Below are positions 1 to 10,451 of a stretch of DNA of 64,000 nt, in pieces; within the stretch, counting starts at the first letter, position 1; each line of letters begins with the position of its first letter. The position numbers were made by a program, and so were the translations under genes. Under the pieces are notes generated by a model that saw nothing but the letters and a program-made list of their open reading frames with translations, searched no databases and was not told the DNA's origin. Source of the DNA: Pseudidiomarina sediminum DSM 21906 (GTDB taxonomy: Bacteria > Pseudomonadota > Gammaproteobacteria > Enterobacterales > Alteromonadaceae); contig NZ_AUHL01000005.1 of NCBI RefSeq assembly GCF_000423165.1, forward strand, positions 310,001-374,000. Direction: 5' to 3'.

Positions 1-165
<165 letters not shown>

Positions 166-167
166 TT

Positions 168-623
168 ATGGTGCACGGGATCTTTTACGTCCTCGATGGC
201 GTCGACGAAGCACAACAGCAACAACTGTTTTGCGACATTATTACGGAACGCTGGCGTGAGCTTGGCAGCGTTCGCGTGTGGTGTCGCGATCAACAGCATG
301 CCGAAGCACTCGATGAGTTACTTTGGCAACAGCCTGCTGAACGTTTTGTGCCGCACAACCTGGTCGGCGAAGGCCCCGCTCAAGGTGCGCCAGTAGAACT
401 CTGTTGGCCGACAGCAGCTGTGAGCCAGCGCCGCTGTAAAGTGGTCATCAACTTTATGCCAACCGCGCCGCAGTTTGCCGGCGCGCAACTTATTATTGAT
501 CAAGTTCCCAGCGAGCCCGAACAGCGCCAGCTCGCCCGTGAGCGTTTTAAATGGTATCGCCAACAAGGTGTACAACTGACCACGCAAAACGCGACAGAAC
601 TTACCTCAACTCAAACTAATTAA
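168..623 (+). CDS. holC: DNA polymerase III subunit chi
   Basis: A 151-residue protein (E. coli chi has 147). Chi belongs to the clamp loader and bridges it, through psi (HolD), to the C-terminal tail of single-stranded DNA-binding protein during replication. The family pattern is visible: an N-terminal FYVLDG strand, ERWRE near residue 27, the central stretch RFVPHNLVGEGPAQGAPVEL (about 59-78), and the C-terminal LARERFKWYRQQG. ATG at 168 begins two bases after the pepA stop and no other early Met fits, so the start is reasonably firm although no clear Shine-Dalgarno is present; translation is probably coupled to pepA. valS follows after 17 bases. Confidence 0.95.
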   Translation: MVHGIFYVLDGVDEAQQQQLFCDIITERWRELGSVRVWCRDQQHAEALDELLWQQPAERFVPHNLVGEGPAQGAPVELCWPTAAVSQRRCKVVINFMPTAPQFAGAQLIIDQVPSEPEQRQLARERFKWYRQQGVQLTTQNATELTSTQTN

Positions 624-640
624 CGTCGTGAAGGTTTCTC

Positions 641-3493
641 ATGGATAAAACGTATTCGCCAAATGCCATCGAGCAAGCGCTCTATGAAAAGTGGGAGCAG
701 GCAGGTTATTTTAAACCGTCCGGCCAAGGTGACAGCTACTGTATTATGATCCCACCTCCCAATGTCACCGGGAGCTTGCATATGGGTCATGCGTTCCAGC
801 ACACCATTATGGATACCTTGACGCGCTACAAGCGTATGGATGGCTTCAACACGCTTTGGCAGGTTGGTTCAGACCACGCCGGTATCGCCACTCAAATGGT
901 GGTCGAGCGTCAATTGGCCGCACAAGGGCAAAGCCGTACCGAGCTAGGACGTGACAAGTTCATTGAAAAAATCTGGGACTGGAAAGCACAATCTGGCGGT
1001 ACCATCACTCAGCAAATGCGTCGCCTGGGTGACTCAGTCGACTGGGATCGCGAGCGCTTTACCATGGATGATGGCCTTTCGAACGCAGTAAAAGAAGTGT
1101 TTGTGCGTTTGCACAAAGAAAACCTTATTTATCGCGGTAAGCGTTTGGTCAACTGGGATCCTAAACTGCAAACCGCCATTTCCGATCTCGAAGTAGAAAA
1201 TAAAGAACAACAAGGTCACATCTGGCACCTACGTTATCCGCTTGCTGATGGTGCAACCACCGCAGACGGTAAAAATTACCTAGTGGTCGCCACCACCCGT
1301 CCAGAAACCATGCTGGGCGACGTTTGTGTTGCCGTGCATCCTGATGATGAACGTTATCAAGCACTGGTTGGCAAGTTTATTGACCTACCACTGGTGAATC
1401 GCCGTATTCCGATCATTGCTGATAGTTATGTGGACCAAGAATTTGGTACCGGCTGTGTGAAAATCACCCCAGCCCATGACTTCAATGACTACGATATTGG
1501 TAAGCGTAACCAGATGGCGATGATCGCCGTGCTCGACGACCATGCCAAAGTGCGTCAACAAGCCGGTCTTTACACTGCTACCGGTGAAGCCATTGACACT
1601 ATTGATGGCTTTGACGGCACCCTGCCAGAAGCCTATCAGGGACTGGATCGTTTTGATGCGCGCAAACAGGTCGTTGCTGACTTTGATGCGCTTGGCTTAC
1701 TCGACAAAGTTGAGAAGCATACCAATAAAGTGCCATATGGTGACCGTGGTGGCGTGCCGATTGAACCGCATCTCACCGATCAGTGGTACGTGCGTGTTGC
1801 GCCAATGGCCGAAGTTGCGACCAAAGCAGTGGAAGACGGCGAGATTGAGTTTGTTCCTAAGCAATACGAGAACATGTACTTCGCTTGGATGCGTGACATC
1901 CAAGATTGGTGTATTTCACGTCAGCTGTGGTGGGGCCATCGTATTCCAGCTTGGTATGACGCTGAAGGCAACGTTTATGTCGGTCGTGATGAAGCAGAAG
2001 TGCGTGCTGAACACGGCTTAGCCGACGACGTCGTGTTAAGTCAAGACGAAGACGTGCTCGATACCTGGTTCTCGTCTGCGCTGTGGACCTTCTCCACTTT
2101 GGGCTGGCCAGAGAATACTGACGACTTGCGCACCTTCCATCCGACCGATGTCTTGGTGACCGGTTTCGACATTATTTTCTTCTGGGTCGCCCGCATGATC
2201 ATGATGACCATGCACTTCCTCAAAGACGAAAATGGTAAGCCGCAGGTACCGTTCAAAACCGTTTATGTGACTGGCCTCATTCGTGACGAAGAAGGTCAGA
2301 AAATGTCGAAGTCAAAAGGTAACGTGCTTGACCCTCTCGACATGATCGACGGTATTGGTCTTGAAGAGCTTGCGCAAAAACGCACCGCCAACATGATGCA
2401 ACCGCAGCTGGAAGCGAAAATTAAGAAACGCACCGAAAAGCAGTTCCCTGAGGGCATCACCGCTCATGGTACTGACGCCTTGCGTTTCACCCTCGCGGCA
2501 CTGGCCTCGACCGGTCGTGATATTAACTGGGACATGAAGCGCCTTGAGGGCTACCGCAACTTCTGTAACAAACTCTGGAACGCCAGCCGCTACGTGTTGA
2601 TGAATACCGAAGAACATGACTGCGGTATGGATGGCGGCGCGATGGAGCTGTCGTTGGCCGACCAGTGGATCATCGAGTGCTTCAATGACACGGTAAAACA
2701 GTTCCGCTCAGCGTTAGACAATTACCGTTTTGACCAAGCAGCGGCAATTGCATATGAGTTTACTTGGAACCAATTCTGTGACTGGTACTTAGAGCTTACC
2801 AAGCCGGTCTTGTTCAATGGTTCAGAGGCGCAGTTGCGTGGCACACGTCATACGCTTGTGACCGTGCTAGAACAGTTGCTGCGTTTGTTGCACCCATTGC
2901 TGCCATTTATCACTGAAGAGATTTGGCAGCGCGTCGCACCGCTGGCGGGTATCCAAGCAGACACCATCATGCTGCAAGCCTACCCGCAAGTGGCCGAGCA
3001 ACGCTTCGCTACCGCGCGTGACGATATGGAGTGGTTAAAGCAAGTGATTCTTGCGGTGCGTAACATTCGTGGCGAAATGAACTTGTCACCAAGTAAGCCT
3101 TTGCCAGTGATGATTGCCAATGCCGACGAGCAAGCGCAAGCGCGGTTACAGCAAAACGAAAGCTTCCTTGCAGCCTTAGCAAAATTCGAAAGTATTGCTT
3201 TCCTTACCAGCAGCGACGAAGCGCCAGCAAGTGCCACAGCCTTGGTGGGTCGTATGGAGATTCATATTCCAATGGCTGGTCTTATCGATACCGCAGCTGA
3301 GCTTGCGCGTCTTGATAAAGCACTTGAGAAAGCTGAAAAGGAAGTCGCAATGTTCGCCCGCAAGCTAAGCAACGAGAACTTCGTTAGTAAAGCACCTGCG
3401 GACGTTATCGCGAAAGAACGTGAAAAGCTGCAAAATGCCGAAGAAACCCTTCAGCAATTGCAACAACAACGTGAGAAAATTGCGGCGCTATAA
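641..3493 (+). CDS. valS: Valyl-tRNA synthetase
   Basis: A 950-residue class I aminoacyl-tRNA synthetase that charges tRNA(Val) with valine in the cytoplasm. The HIGH-type signature is HMGH at residues 47-50 after PPPNVTGSL, and KMSKS lies at 554-558. The segment between them holds the editing (CP1) domain that hydrolyses Thr-tRNA(Val). The last 65 or so residues form the heptad-rich tRNA-binding coiled coil ([15 protein letters not shown]). Length matches E. coli ValS (951). GAAGG lies 7 bases before the ATG. The gene ends convergently against the GntP-type permease: the TAA at 3491-3493 directly abuts the antisense TAG, both inside an inverted repeat. Confidence 0.98.
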   Translation: MDKTYSPNAIEQALYEKWEQAGYFKPSGQGDSYCIMIPPPNVTGSLHMGHAFQHTIMDTLTRYKRMDGFNTLWQVGSDHAGIATQMVVERQLAAQGQSRTELGRDKFIEKIWDWKAQSGGTITQQMRRLGDSVDWDRERFTMDDGLSNAVKEVFVRLHKENLIYRGKRLVNWDPKLQTAISDLEVENKEQQGHIWHLRYPLADGATTADGKNYLVVATTRPETMLGDVCVAVHPDDERYQALVGKFIDLPLVNRRIPIIADSYVDQEFGTGCVKITPAHDFNDYDIGKRNQMAMIAVLDDHAKVRQQAGLYTATGEAIDTIDGFDGTLPEAYQGLDRFDARKQVVADFDALGLLDKVEKHTNKVPYGDRGGVPIEPHLTDQWYVRVAPMAEVATKAVEDGEIEFVPKQYENMYFAWMRDIQDWCISRQLWWGHRIPAWYDAEGNVYVGRDEAEVRAEHGLADDVVLSQDEDVLDTWFSSALWTFSTLGWPENTDDLRTFHPTDVLVTGFDIIFFWVARMIMMTMHFLKDENGKPQVPFKTVYVTGLIRDEEGQKMSKSKGNVLDPLDMIDGIGLEELAQKRTANMMQPQLEAKIKKRTEKQFPEGITAHGTDALRFTLAALASTGRDINWDMKRLEGYRNFCNKLWNASRYVLMNTEEHDCGMDGGAMELSLADQWIIECFNDTVKQFRSALDNYRFDQAAAIAYEFTWNQFCDWYLELTKPVLFNGSEAQLRGTRHTLVTVLEQLLRLLHPLLPFITEEIWQRVAPLAGIQADTIMLQAYPQVAEQRFATARDDMEWLKQVILAVRNIRGEMNLSPSKPLPVMIANADEQAQARLQQNESFLAALAKFESIAFLTSSDEAPASATALVGRMEIHIPMAGLIDTAAELARLDKALEKAEKEVAMFARKLSNENFVSKAPADVIAKEREKLQNAEETLQQLQQQREKIAAL

Positions 3494-3504
3494 CAGCGCC
3501 GCAA
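3480..3504. terminator. Inverted repeat over the convergent valS/permease stop codons
   Basis: Ten perfect base pairs (arms 3480-3489 and 3495-3504) around a 5-base loop. The loop contains the valS TAA, and the permease TAG is read from the other strand at 3490-3488. There is no T run on the plus side and only a short TTTT on the minus side, so this is a hairpin rather than a textbook intrinsic terminator. It probably works as a bidirectional terminator or 3' end stabiliser (inference). Confidence 0.6.
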
Positions 3505-4840
3505 GCATCGCAATCACTGCAGCTAGTAGTGGAATTGCCACGGTGACCACAAAGATGTCTTTATAGGCCTCTTTGTGGGTCAACCCCATCAAGGTTAGCA
3601 GTGCAATCACTGCACCAGAGTGTGGCAAAGAATCTAACCCACCTGCGGCTAAGTTTGCCAAACGGTGGAGCACCTCTGCACTGACCCCAGCCTCCAAATA
3701 AGCCGGCGCCAAGCTCGACATGAAAATCTGTAAACCGCCTGATGCTGATGCCGTGATCCCCGAAATTAAGTTTGCTGACACTAACACCGATACTAGCGGT
3801 GAAATATCCAAGCTTAACAACCAAGCGGCGAACGCATGAAAACCTTCGGTTTGAATCACCACACCACCAAAACCTATCACCGCCGCGGTGTTAATTAGCG
3901 GTAGCATGGCATCATCAACCCCATGCCCCGCCGTCGCAACAAAGTCCTTACGTACGGAAGCAAACAACAGGTAACACAACAGGCTGCCCACCAGCAACGC
4001 AAAACTCGCCCATAGCACAGGCTGACTGTTGGCGAAGGTTTGCCACGCCGAAGTAACACCTGCCATGGTTAAAACTCGCGGGAGCATAATGGTTATCAAC
4101 ACCACCAAAATCGGTGTTAGTGAAAGCATCAAACCAGGAAGCTTAGTGCCCTCTTTGGGCGCCAATGCCGCCATCTGCTCATCTTTGTCGTTGGCCACGT
4201 ACACTTCACCCTGCGCCTGCGCACGCCGCCATTGCCACTGCAGATACCACATGCCACCCAGCGCCATCACTAAACCGGCAAGCACACCGTACCAACCACC
4301 AGCGAAGAGATCAGTCCCCAAACTACGCGCCGCAATCACGTTGTGGATCGATGGTGTACCCGGTAGTGCGGTCATGGTAAAGGTACCGGCACCTAACGCG
4401 ATCGCCGCAGCATACAGCCGGCGTGGTATATTGGCTTCACGCATTAAGGTAACGCCGATCGGATACATGGTGAACATCACTACAAACACTACCACGCCAC
4501 CATAAGTCAGCACCGCACACACCAGCATCGCAATCCACAGCGCCCGGTGATGTCCCAAACGCTCGGTAATACCAACAGCAACGCCCTGCGCCGCATGGCT
4601 CGCCGCCATCACCCGGCCAAACAACCCGCCACACAAAAACAGCAGTAAGAAATTCCCAGCAAAACTGAATGCGCCTGAGGGGCCAAACGGGAAAAACTTC
4701 AAAAAAACATCGGCGAGCGACAGTTGATTGGTCACGCCAATCACCAAAATAGACACCAACACTGCGAGTAAAATATTCACGCCACGCAATGCCAAAACAA
4801 TCAATAAAACTAACCCAGCCACTAAGCCAACATCGGCCAT
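3488..4840 (-). CDS. GntP-family permease (organic acid/proton symporter)
   Basis: A 450-residue, very hydrophobic inner-membrane protein with roughly 12 predicted membrane segments. Glycine-rich loops such as [10 protein letters not shown] and [11 protein letters not shown], and the C-terminal pattern [16 protein letters not shown], are typical of the GntP family (gluconate, and in one branch D-beta-hydroxybutyrate permeases). A soluble loop lies near residues 205-232. Family members import sugar acids or short hydroxy acids with protons; the substrate cannot be read from the sequence and no kinase or dehydrogenase partner lies beside it. AGGAG lies about 10 bases before ATG 4840. The gene stands alone, 133 bases downstream of the protease gene and separated from it by a terminator. 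It could equally be labelled a citrate-transporter-superfamily protein. Confidence 0.82.
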   Translation of the reverse strand: MADVGLVAGLVLLIVLALRGVNILLAVLVSILVIGVTNQLSLADVFLKFFPFGPSGAFSFAGNFLLLFLCGGLFGRVMAASHAAQGVAVGITERLGHHRALWIAMLVCAVLTYGGVVVFVVMFTMYPIGVTLMREANIPRRLYAAAIALGAGTFTMTALPGTPSIHNVIAARSLGTDLFAGGWYGVLAGLVMALGGMWYLQWQWRRAQAQGEVYVANDKDEQMAALAPKEGTKLPGLMLSLTPILVVLITIMLPRVLTMAGVTSAWQTFANSQPVLWASFALLVGSLLCYLLFASVRKDFVATAGHGVDDAMLPLINTAAVIGFGGVVIQTEGFHAFAAWLLSLDISPLVSVLVSANLISGITASASGGLQIFMSSLAPAYLEAGVSAEVLHRLANLAAGGLDSLPHSGAVIALLTLMGLTHKEAYKDIFVVTVAIPLLAAVIAMLAALL

Positions 4841-4912
4841 CGTCCTGCACTCCTAAGCAATTTATCGTAATTATTATGTTGCTTAGTTGTACGCAGTTTC
4901 AGCTTGAAAAGC

Positions 4913-4945
4913 AAAAAAAAGTGGCCGCCCTGAGGCCGCCACTTT
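4913..4945 (-). terminator. Rho-independent terminator of the S8 peptidase gene
   Basis: Read on the minus strand: a 12-base-pair stem (AAAGTGGC, one G-G mismatch, GCC) with a TCAG loop, followed by eight T. It lies 29 bases after the peptidase stop and isolates that gene from the downstream permease. Confidence 0.9.
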
Positions 4946-4973
4946 GGTTTCAAAGTTATGTATTTTCAACTAC

Positions 4974-7900
4974 TTAACGACGGCGGCGTACACCAACCAT
5001 CAGTAGGCTTGCGAACACAAATAACCATCCCATGTTGCCGCTTGACGATGAACCTGAATCAGGCTCACTGCCACCATTATCACCACCACCGGTGGCTGGT
5101 GGCTCTTGACCATCAGAAACAACGGTTAAGGTAAAGCTGGTTGACGCTTTGTCGGTTGGATATTCGCTATCGTAGACAGTTACCGTGACCGTCGTTTCAC
5201 CATGGAAATGCTCAGCTGGAATCAAGTTAAAGCTATCGCCTTCAACTTCAGCTGTGACATTGTCGCCAGTGGCTTCGATCACATTTGGTGCTGCGTTAAC
5301 ATCGGTGTATTGCACACGAATGTCATCAATACGGCTGTTTTCATCGACACTCATATCGGCAATAGGCGCGATTTGAATGTTACCTTGAACCGCAACATCA
5401 TGTACTTTGGTTACCGTTTCACCGCGCTCAATCATGTGCGTTAACGTGATCGGTAAAGTTTGGCCAACGGCTTCTGGCTGCACAAAGACTTGGAACGAAA
5501 GCTCTACTTCGCTTTGCTCCGGACCTTGGTAGTCAAAACACATCACCAAGTCGTCTTCGAGCACCTCATCAAGGTTGTCATAACCAACAAATGTTTGATG
5601 ATAGCCGTCTTTTGGACCACCGTTTTTCGACCAAGTGCTAGTGAAGCCTTCGATGAAAATACCACCTTCAGCGACATTGGCACCTAAGTTGTCATAGGCC
5701 AAAACGATCTCAAACATGTCAGGGTTGTAGTCCATACCACTGCGGAGAATCACTTGATAATCAAAGGTCTCACCAGTGTTGGTATCGGTTACGTTATCGT
5801 ACTCAAGGAAGACCAGGTCACCCAGGTCCGGACGTTCGCTGGCGTACTGACTCGCAATGGTTAAGCCTTGCGGGTCTTCCCAATGGCGCGCATAGGTCAT
5901 CTCAAAACTACCGCGCCAGAACGGCGCGATGGCCTCACCCAAGAAGCCCGGGCCACGGTCCCATTTCATCGGCCAGAAACCACCGTTAAATTGCAACACG
6001 CCAACATTGTGCAGGCGCACATAGCCACCGCTTTCAGCGTTATACAACTCAAACTTGGCGTTCTCGTTGGCAAACAACCAGTTCAGAGGAACATCTTGGA
6101 ACTGTGTCGCGTCACCTACCAACCAAGGCGCATTCGGCTGAATGCCAAACTCTTCAAACAAGTCGATGTAACCACCGCTCGAATACTCATCAATAAGCGG
6201 TGTATGACATTGCGCTGAACTCAAATTGGTCGTCATCACATACTCAGGCGCGACATCACGCGTTGAGATTTGCTGTCCTGAAAGGTTCAGGTTGACATCA
6301 CTCACACTCAGTTGCTCTTGCAGGTCATCACGACTGATCCGCACCGTTTCAGGCACGATACGTAAGCCCTCTGGCAAGGCCACATCAAGATCGTAACTAC
6401 GATCGTCACGTTCTAAGTTAGCATTGAGTTTTAGCTTAACGTCCAGCAACTGCTGTGGGCGCGCTTTGGTCTGACTCACACGCCACTCCACCACGTCTTT
6501 CGCGCGTTTGAAGTTTAACGAAGCAAAGCCAATACTGCCGGGCGCATCCGCGTTCACACCAAGATCGAAAGCACCGTAGTAGCGTTCGCCTTGTTCCGCT
6601 TCAGGCAAGTTCCAATGCAATTCAACATCGTAACGTCCCTGCCCGTCATGGCTTGGCGTGCCGCTAAGTGACAACAAGCCAAGATCATCGGTCTCATGTA
6701 ACACCGCATACCCGGTGGTTACCTCGACTGCACCTTCACCATAGGCCATTGCCGTGGCAACCCAGTATTGCCCTGGAGCTGGGTTTTCAAGGCTACAGTA
6801 GTTGTGTTCCGACTGACTGGTCGACATACACACCAACTCACTGTCATACTCAGCTTTAATGGCTGATGCGTCCGCCTCTGCTGATGGAATGAAACCTTGG
6901 TTCCCATTCGCGTCGCGCCCCATAATGATGTACGGCATCAGCTTGGCATAGCGAGTCTCCAGTGGGTTCACACCGCCAACAATTTCCGCGCGTTGCGTTT
7001 CCACTACTAAGCGCTTGGTGCCTACCGGTACGTCAACGAGCTGAATATCCCAACCACGTTCAATTTGATCAGGCTCCAAAAACGGCCCCACGGCGTCCAG
7101 CGTCGCGGTTGATGTGGTTGGCTTCACTGGCCCATAGAAACGTGGGGTAAGCTCACTGAATGCTTCGGTATCAAGGGTAAAGCGCGCACTGCCATAATCA
7201 CGGCTGTAGTCAATATCAATCGAGCTTGGCAACTGCCCTTGCGAACTACCAACCAAAATTGGCATGTGTGCGGTTGGATGACGGCCTGAGGTCTCGGTTA
7301 ATACGACGTTGCCGTTAAACAGCATGCCAGCGTTACCAACATTATCCCAAGCTCCGCCTGGCTCATCTGGCTCAATGTTGTGCTCGATGCGGTCAGGCAC
7401 CTCAACATTAATCACTAGCGTTTGGCTTTGACCAGCTTGCAAGGTAAAGCTTGCCGGTGTGACCGTCACTTCGACACCTTCTTCTTTGCCTTGTCCAGTC
7501 ACTGTCCATGAACCATCTGCGGTGGCTGTCACCGTACGCATCCAGCTACAGCTTTGGTCACAGTTCATCTCAACCATCGAAGGTACGTTCAGCCAGTTTT
7601 CAGTGCCGCCGTTACTCGGGTCAGCATCGCGATAATTCTCGATACTCTCGTCCATGACCAAACCAGAACGGACGGCACGCTCAACGTTGATCGAACCTGA
7701 GCCCATCATAGCGTTGTTGTACGGTTCCAACAGTGTGTAACCGTTGTTTAACCGCACTTCTCCCGCGGTCAGCATCAATGCTGATTGAATTTCCGCTGGC
7801 GACCAATCTGGATGTGCTTGAGCCAGTAACGCCATCGCCCCTGCCACATGCGGAGACGCCATCGAAGTACCACTCATAAAGGTCCAGTCCGAGGCACGCG

Positions 7901-9920
7901 GTGCCGCGGTGAACGGCTGGTCATCAGCATTGGCAGCATAAATCTGTACACCAGGAGCGACCACATCAGGTACTAGCGTGTTGTTGGTACGACTTGGTCC
8001 CATTGACGTAAACGGCGCGAGGTTGTTGGCGAGGGCCTCATCAAAATCATAGTAGTTTTGATAATCGGTGATGGTTGCTGTCGCTGTACCGGCAGCACTA
8101 TTGTTGACCCAGTTACGTAGTTGCCAGCGCACGCTTCGCGGCACTTGAATGCCAGGAATCACGTACTCTTCAGCCACTAAGTTGTCGGCGCGCCAATCGA
8201 TATTCTGCAGAATAAAGCCACCTGCGCCACCCGCTGCCACATGCACAGCTTTATCGGTACGCGGAATACCACCGCGTTCGCATAACACGATTTGGTCGCT
8301 GGTAAAGGTGCCAGCAGGGAATGGCACATTACAGGTCTCTGCACCGAAATCATCCGTTGGATCAGGGTCTGCATAGTTCCCCGCTAGCACGACTTCACCG
8401 GTAATGCTTCCCGAGAAACTTACCCCTTGAATCGCTTCACTCGGTGGACGCGTTGAATCAGCACCGAAGTTTTGCAGCGCTTTCACACCTGCGGCCATCA
8501 CTCGGTCATGTGACGCGGCACCGACGGTTGTGACCCACGGTGAACTATGGTCGGCTGACCAAAACGCTCCTGCGTTACCCGCTGCTGCCGCAACCGAAAT
8601 GCCCGCTTCACGCGCAGCTAAGAAACCCAATTCAATCGGGTCACGCCAAGGTAAGCTTTCAGCGCCACCAATAGAGAAGTTGATAACATCGACACCATCC
8701 AGAATGGCGTCATCAATTGCTGCCAAAATCGCTGACTCAGGACACCCCGCATACGGATCACCTGACTGACCTGGCAAGCACACTTGATAAGATACAATAT
8801 GTGCACGAGGAGCGACGCCACTGGTTTGCGGGAAGGCAAACGGCACGTCAATACCATCACTGACAGCTTCACCAGTGATCATTTGCAATGGTGTATCTAG
8901 AATGAGGTTGCCCGCGGCTGTTGATGCCGTATGTGAGCCGTGACCGTTATAGTCTTCACCGTTTGCCGGGCGCGCCATCTGTGGCGTACCCCAAGGGTTA
9001 TCCTGCCACTCAGGGCCTTTATAGCTATCCGTGATATCGCTGTACGAACGCACCCCAACTAACTTATCGTTACAAAGGCTTGGATCGGTTTCACAATCGC
9101 CGACATAGTTGCCCGCGCCAAACGGGTTTGAGCTCGCGTAGCTGCCATCATCGGCGAACGCAGGATGATCAGTATTAATACCAGTGTCGAGTACACCGAC
9201 CACCATCCCCTCGCCTTTCGCGCCAATCCCAGAAGGCACAGCAGTGCCCTGCCATACCGAAGTAGCACCGATAAACTCAGGACCACGGTCCGTACGGATC
9301 GACAACATGCGGTTCGGCGTAATGCGTTTTACCCCAGGCTGCTGAGACAAAATCAGCGCATCGTTTTGGCTCATTTCAACGACTGCCGCGTTATTCGCGA
9401 TGGTCAATTGACGGCTGACGCGCAGTGCTGCACCGTGACCGCGCGCTTGTGACAACACCTTGTCTTGCTCTGTGCTCAGAAAAGCACTATAGCTGCGTAC
9501 ATCGTGGTCCGCCATGCTCAAGGTGCTGCGTCCCACGTAGTTACGTGATGACTTACGCGCTGTCGCGGCAAAACCTTGAACACCACCGTTGTAGGTGGCG
9601 ACCGGTTGATGCTCAAACTGAACAATATAAGATTGGACGCCGGTGACTTCAGGGTCGTAATTGAATACCCCGCCATCTTGTTGACCGCGATGTTGATTAA
9701 GTACACCTGGCTGTCCGACAAACAAATTACCGGTTAACTCCGCTTGGCGTTGTGCGTGTGCCGCTTGAAATGCGGCAGCGTCAACTTCAGGTTGACCAAA
9801 GCCACCATCGCGGGTTTGCTCTACTGCCGCATACACCGCGCTACCGCTGTAAAGCGCGATACATGAAGCGAGAACGCTCTTTCGCAACAGGCGCCCTTTA
9901 TTATTTTTATTAACTGTCAT
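4974..9920 (-). CDS. Secreted subtilisin-like (S8) serine protease with PA domain and GlyGly-CTERM-like tail
   Basis: A 1648-residue exported protease. The start is ATG 9920, preceded by GAGGGGAA; an alternative TTG twelve bases upstream lies before that ribosome site. A signal peptide (positively charged, LLRKSVLASCIALYSG, cleavage after AVYA) is followed by an I9-like propeptide at about 90-205. The S8 catalytic triad is Asp245 in VLDTG, His327 in GHGSHT and Ser686 in GTSMASPHVAG, with oxyanion Asn449. A protease-associated domain is inserted at about 490-600. Long beta-rich domains follow, including a cadherin-like repeat near 1530-1615. The tail is a Ser/Gly/Asp-rich linker, then MGWLFVFASLLMVGV and RRRR, which fits the GlyGly-CTERM sorting signal cut by rhombosortase in species with type II secretion, although the usual Gly run is replaced by Ser. 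It probably digests external protein. Monocistronic, with its own terminator. Confidence 0.93.
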   Translation of the reverse strand: MTVNKNNKGRLLRKSVLASCIALYSGSAVYAAVEQTRDGGFGQPEVDAAAFQAAHAQRQAELTGNLFVGQPGVLNQHRGQQDGGVFNYDPEVTGVQSYIVQFEHQPVATYNGGVQGFAATARKSSRNYVGRSTLSMADHDVRSYSAFLSTEQDKVLSQARGHGAALRVSRQLTIANNAAVVEMSQNDALILSQQPGVKRITPNRMLSIRTDRGPEFIGATSVWQGTAVPSGIGAKGEGMVVGVLDTGINTDHPAFADDGSYASSNPFGAGNYVGDCETDPSLCNDKLVGVRSYSDITDSYKGPEWQDNPWGTPQMARPANGEDYNGHGSHTASTAAGNLILDTPLQMITGEAVSDGIDVPFAFPQTSGVAPRAHIVSYQVCLPGQSGDPYAGCPESAILAAIDDAILDGVDVINFSIGGAESLPWRDPIELGFLAAREAGISVAAAAGNAGAFWSADHSSPWVTTVGAASHDRVMAAGVKALQNFGADSTRPPSEAIQGVSFSGSITGEVVLAGNYADPDPTDDFGAETCNVPFPAGTFTSDQIVLCERGGIPRTDKAVHVAAGGAGGFILQNIDWRADNLVAEEYVIPGIQVPRSVRWQLRNWVNNSAAGTATATITDYQNYYDFDEALANNLAPFTSMGPSRTNNTLVPDVVAPGVQIYAANADDQPFTAAPRASDWTFMSGTSMASPHVAGAMALLAQAHPDWSPAEIQSALMLTAGEVRLNNGYTLLEPYNNAMMGSGSINVERAVRSGLVMDESIENYRDADPSNGGTENWLNVPSMVEMNCDQSCSWMRTVTATADGSWTVTGQGKEEGVEVTVTPASFTLQAGQSQTLVINVEVPDRIEHNIEPDEPGGAWDNVGNAGMLFNGNVVLTETSGRHPTAHMPILVGSSQGQLPSSIDIDYSRDYGSARFTLDTEAFSELTPRFYGPVKPTTSTATLDAVGPFLEPDQIERGWDIQLVDVPVGTKRLVVETQRAEIVGGVNPLETRYAKLMPYIIMGRDANGNQGFIPSAEADASAIKAEYDSELVCMSTSQSEHNYCSLENPAPGQYWVATAMAYGEGAVEVTTGYAVLHETDDLGLLSLSGTPSHDGQGRYDVELHWNLPEAEQGERYYGAFDLGVNADAPGSIGFASLNFKRAKDVVEWRVSQTKARPQQLLDVKLKLNANLERDDRSYDLDVALPEGLRIVPETVRISRDDLQEQLSVSDVNLNLSGQQISTRDVAPEYVMTTNLSSAQCHTPLIDEYSSGGYIDLFEEFGIQPNAPWLVGDATQFQDVPLNWLFANENAKFELYNAESGGYVRLHNVGVLQFNGGFWPMKWDRGPGFLGEAIAPFWRGSFEMTYARHWEDPQGLTIASQYASERPDLGDLVFLEYDNVTDTNTGETFDYQVILRSGMDYNPDMFEIVLAYDNLGANVAEGGIFIEGFTSTWSKNGGPKDGYHQTFVGYDNLDEVLEDDLVMCFDYQGPEQSEVELSFQVFVQPEAVGQTLPITLTHMIERGETVTKVHDVAVQGNIQIAPIADMSVDENSRIDDIRVQYTDVNAAPNVIEATGDNVTAEVEGDSFNLIPAEHFHGETTVTVTVYDSEYPTDKASTSFTLTVVSDGQEPPATGGGDNGGSEPDSGSSSSGNMGWLFVFASLLMVGVRRRR

Positions 9921-10079
9921 AGTTCCCCTCAAAATGAGTTAGTGCAAAAAAATTGCGCAACTCTTATAACAGGTCTATGACGTTCGTTGTGTAGCATTTT
10001 GTAGCACCGCAAGGGCGCATGAGGACAGAGGCAAGGTGCAATGCACCTTCACCTCACACAGCTAGAGTGGTAAGAGGAG

Positions 10080-10451
10080 TTAATGTAATTCGGCTTCGTC
10101 GGTATCGGTGTCGAAATAAGTGCCCCAGCCGTCGTATTCTACGCCGGTTTCGTTGGCAATTTCGCCCACCTGCTCCGTTTGCTGAGCTAGCAAGGTTGCC
10201 TCTAAACGCACCCGAGCTTCGGCCACGAAAGCAAATAAGCGTGAGCCATCGTCAAGCTCAAACTCATCGGCATCATCAACATGATAACCAACCTTCACCA
10301 ATTCAACCGCAGCCTTTTCAAGCTTAGTAAAATCGGTACTTACTAAGTGATGCTCAATCGTAAAAAGCTCTTCCGTGGAAGCGCCATCGTCGATCAAAGC
10401 CGCTACGGTCTCATTACTTTGTTGCACAAGTGCTGCAATATCATTTGTCAT
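10080..10451 (-). CDS. rraB: Ribonuclease E inhibitor RraB
   Basis: A 123-residue acidic protein of the RraB family (E. coli YjgD, 138 residues). RraB binds RNase E and changes the composition of the degradosome, slowing decay of a subset of mRNAs. Family marks are LFTIEHHL near residue 30, LEKAAVELVKVGYHV, and the C-terminal VEYDGWGTYF followed by an acidic tail. I chose ATG 10451 (MTNDIAAL) because AAGGGA lies about 9 bases upstream; a start at 10490 would extend the protein far back into plsC. It overlaps the plsC stop by 11 bases, so the two are translationally coupled. Confidence 0.92.
   Translation of the reverse strand: MTNDIAALVQQSNETVAALIDDGASTEELFTIEHHLVSTDFTKLEKAAVELVKVGYHVDDADEFELDDGSRLFAFVAEARVRLEATLLAQQTEQVGEIANETGVEYDGWGTYFDTDTDEAELH

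Noticed and set aside
1542-2021. 159-codon open frame inside valS, and similar long frames inside the permease, deaD and S8 peptidase genes
   Set aside because: They lie wholly inside well-supported genes in other frames, have no ribosome sites and show no recognisable protein features.
10033-10049. Small palindrome AAGGTGCA-A-TGCACCTT after rraB as a terminator
   Set aside because: The loop is one base and no T tract follows on either strand; I could not support a terminator call.
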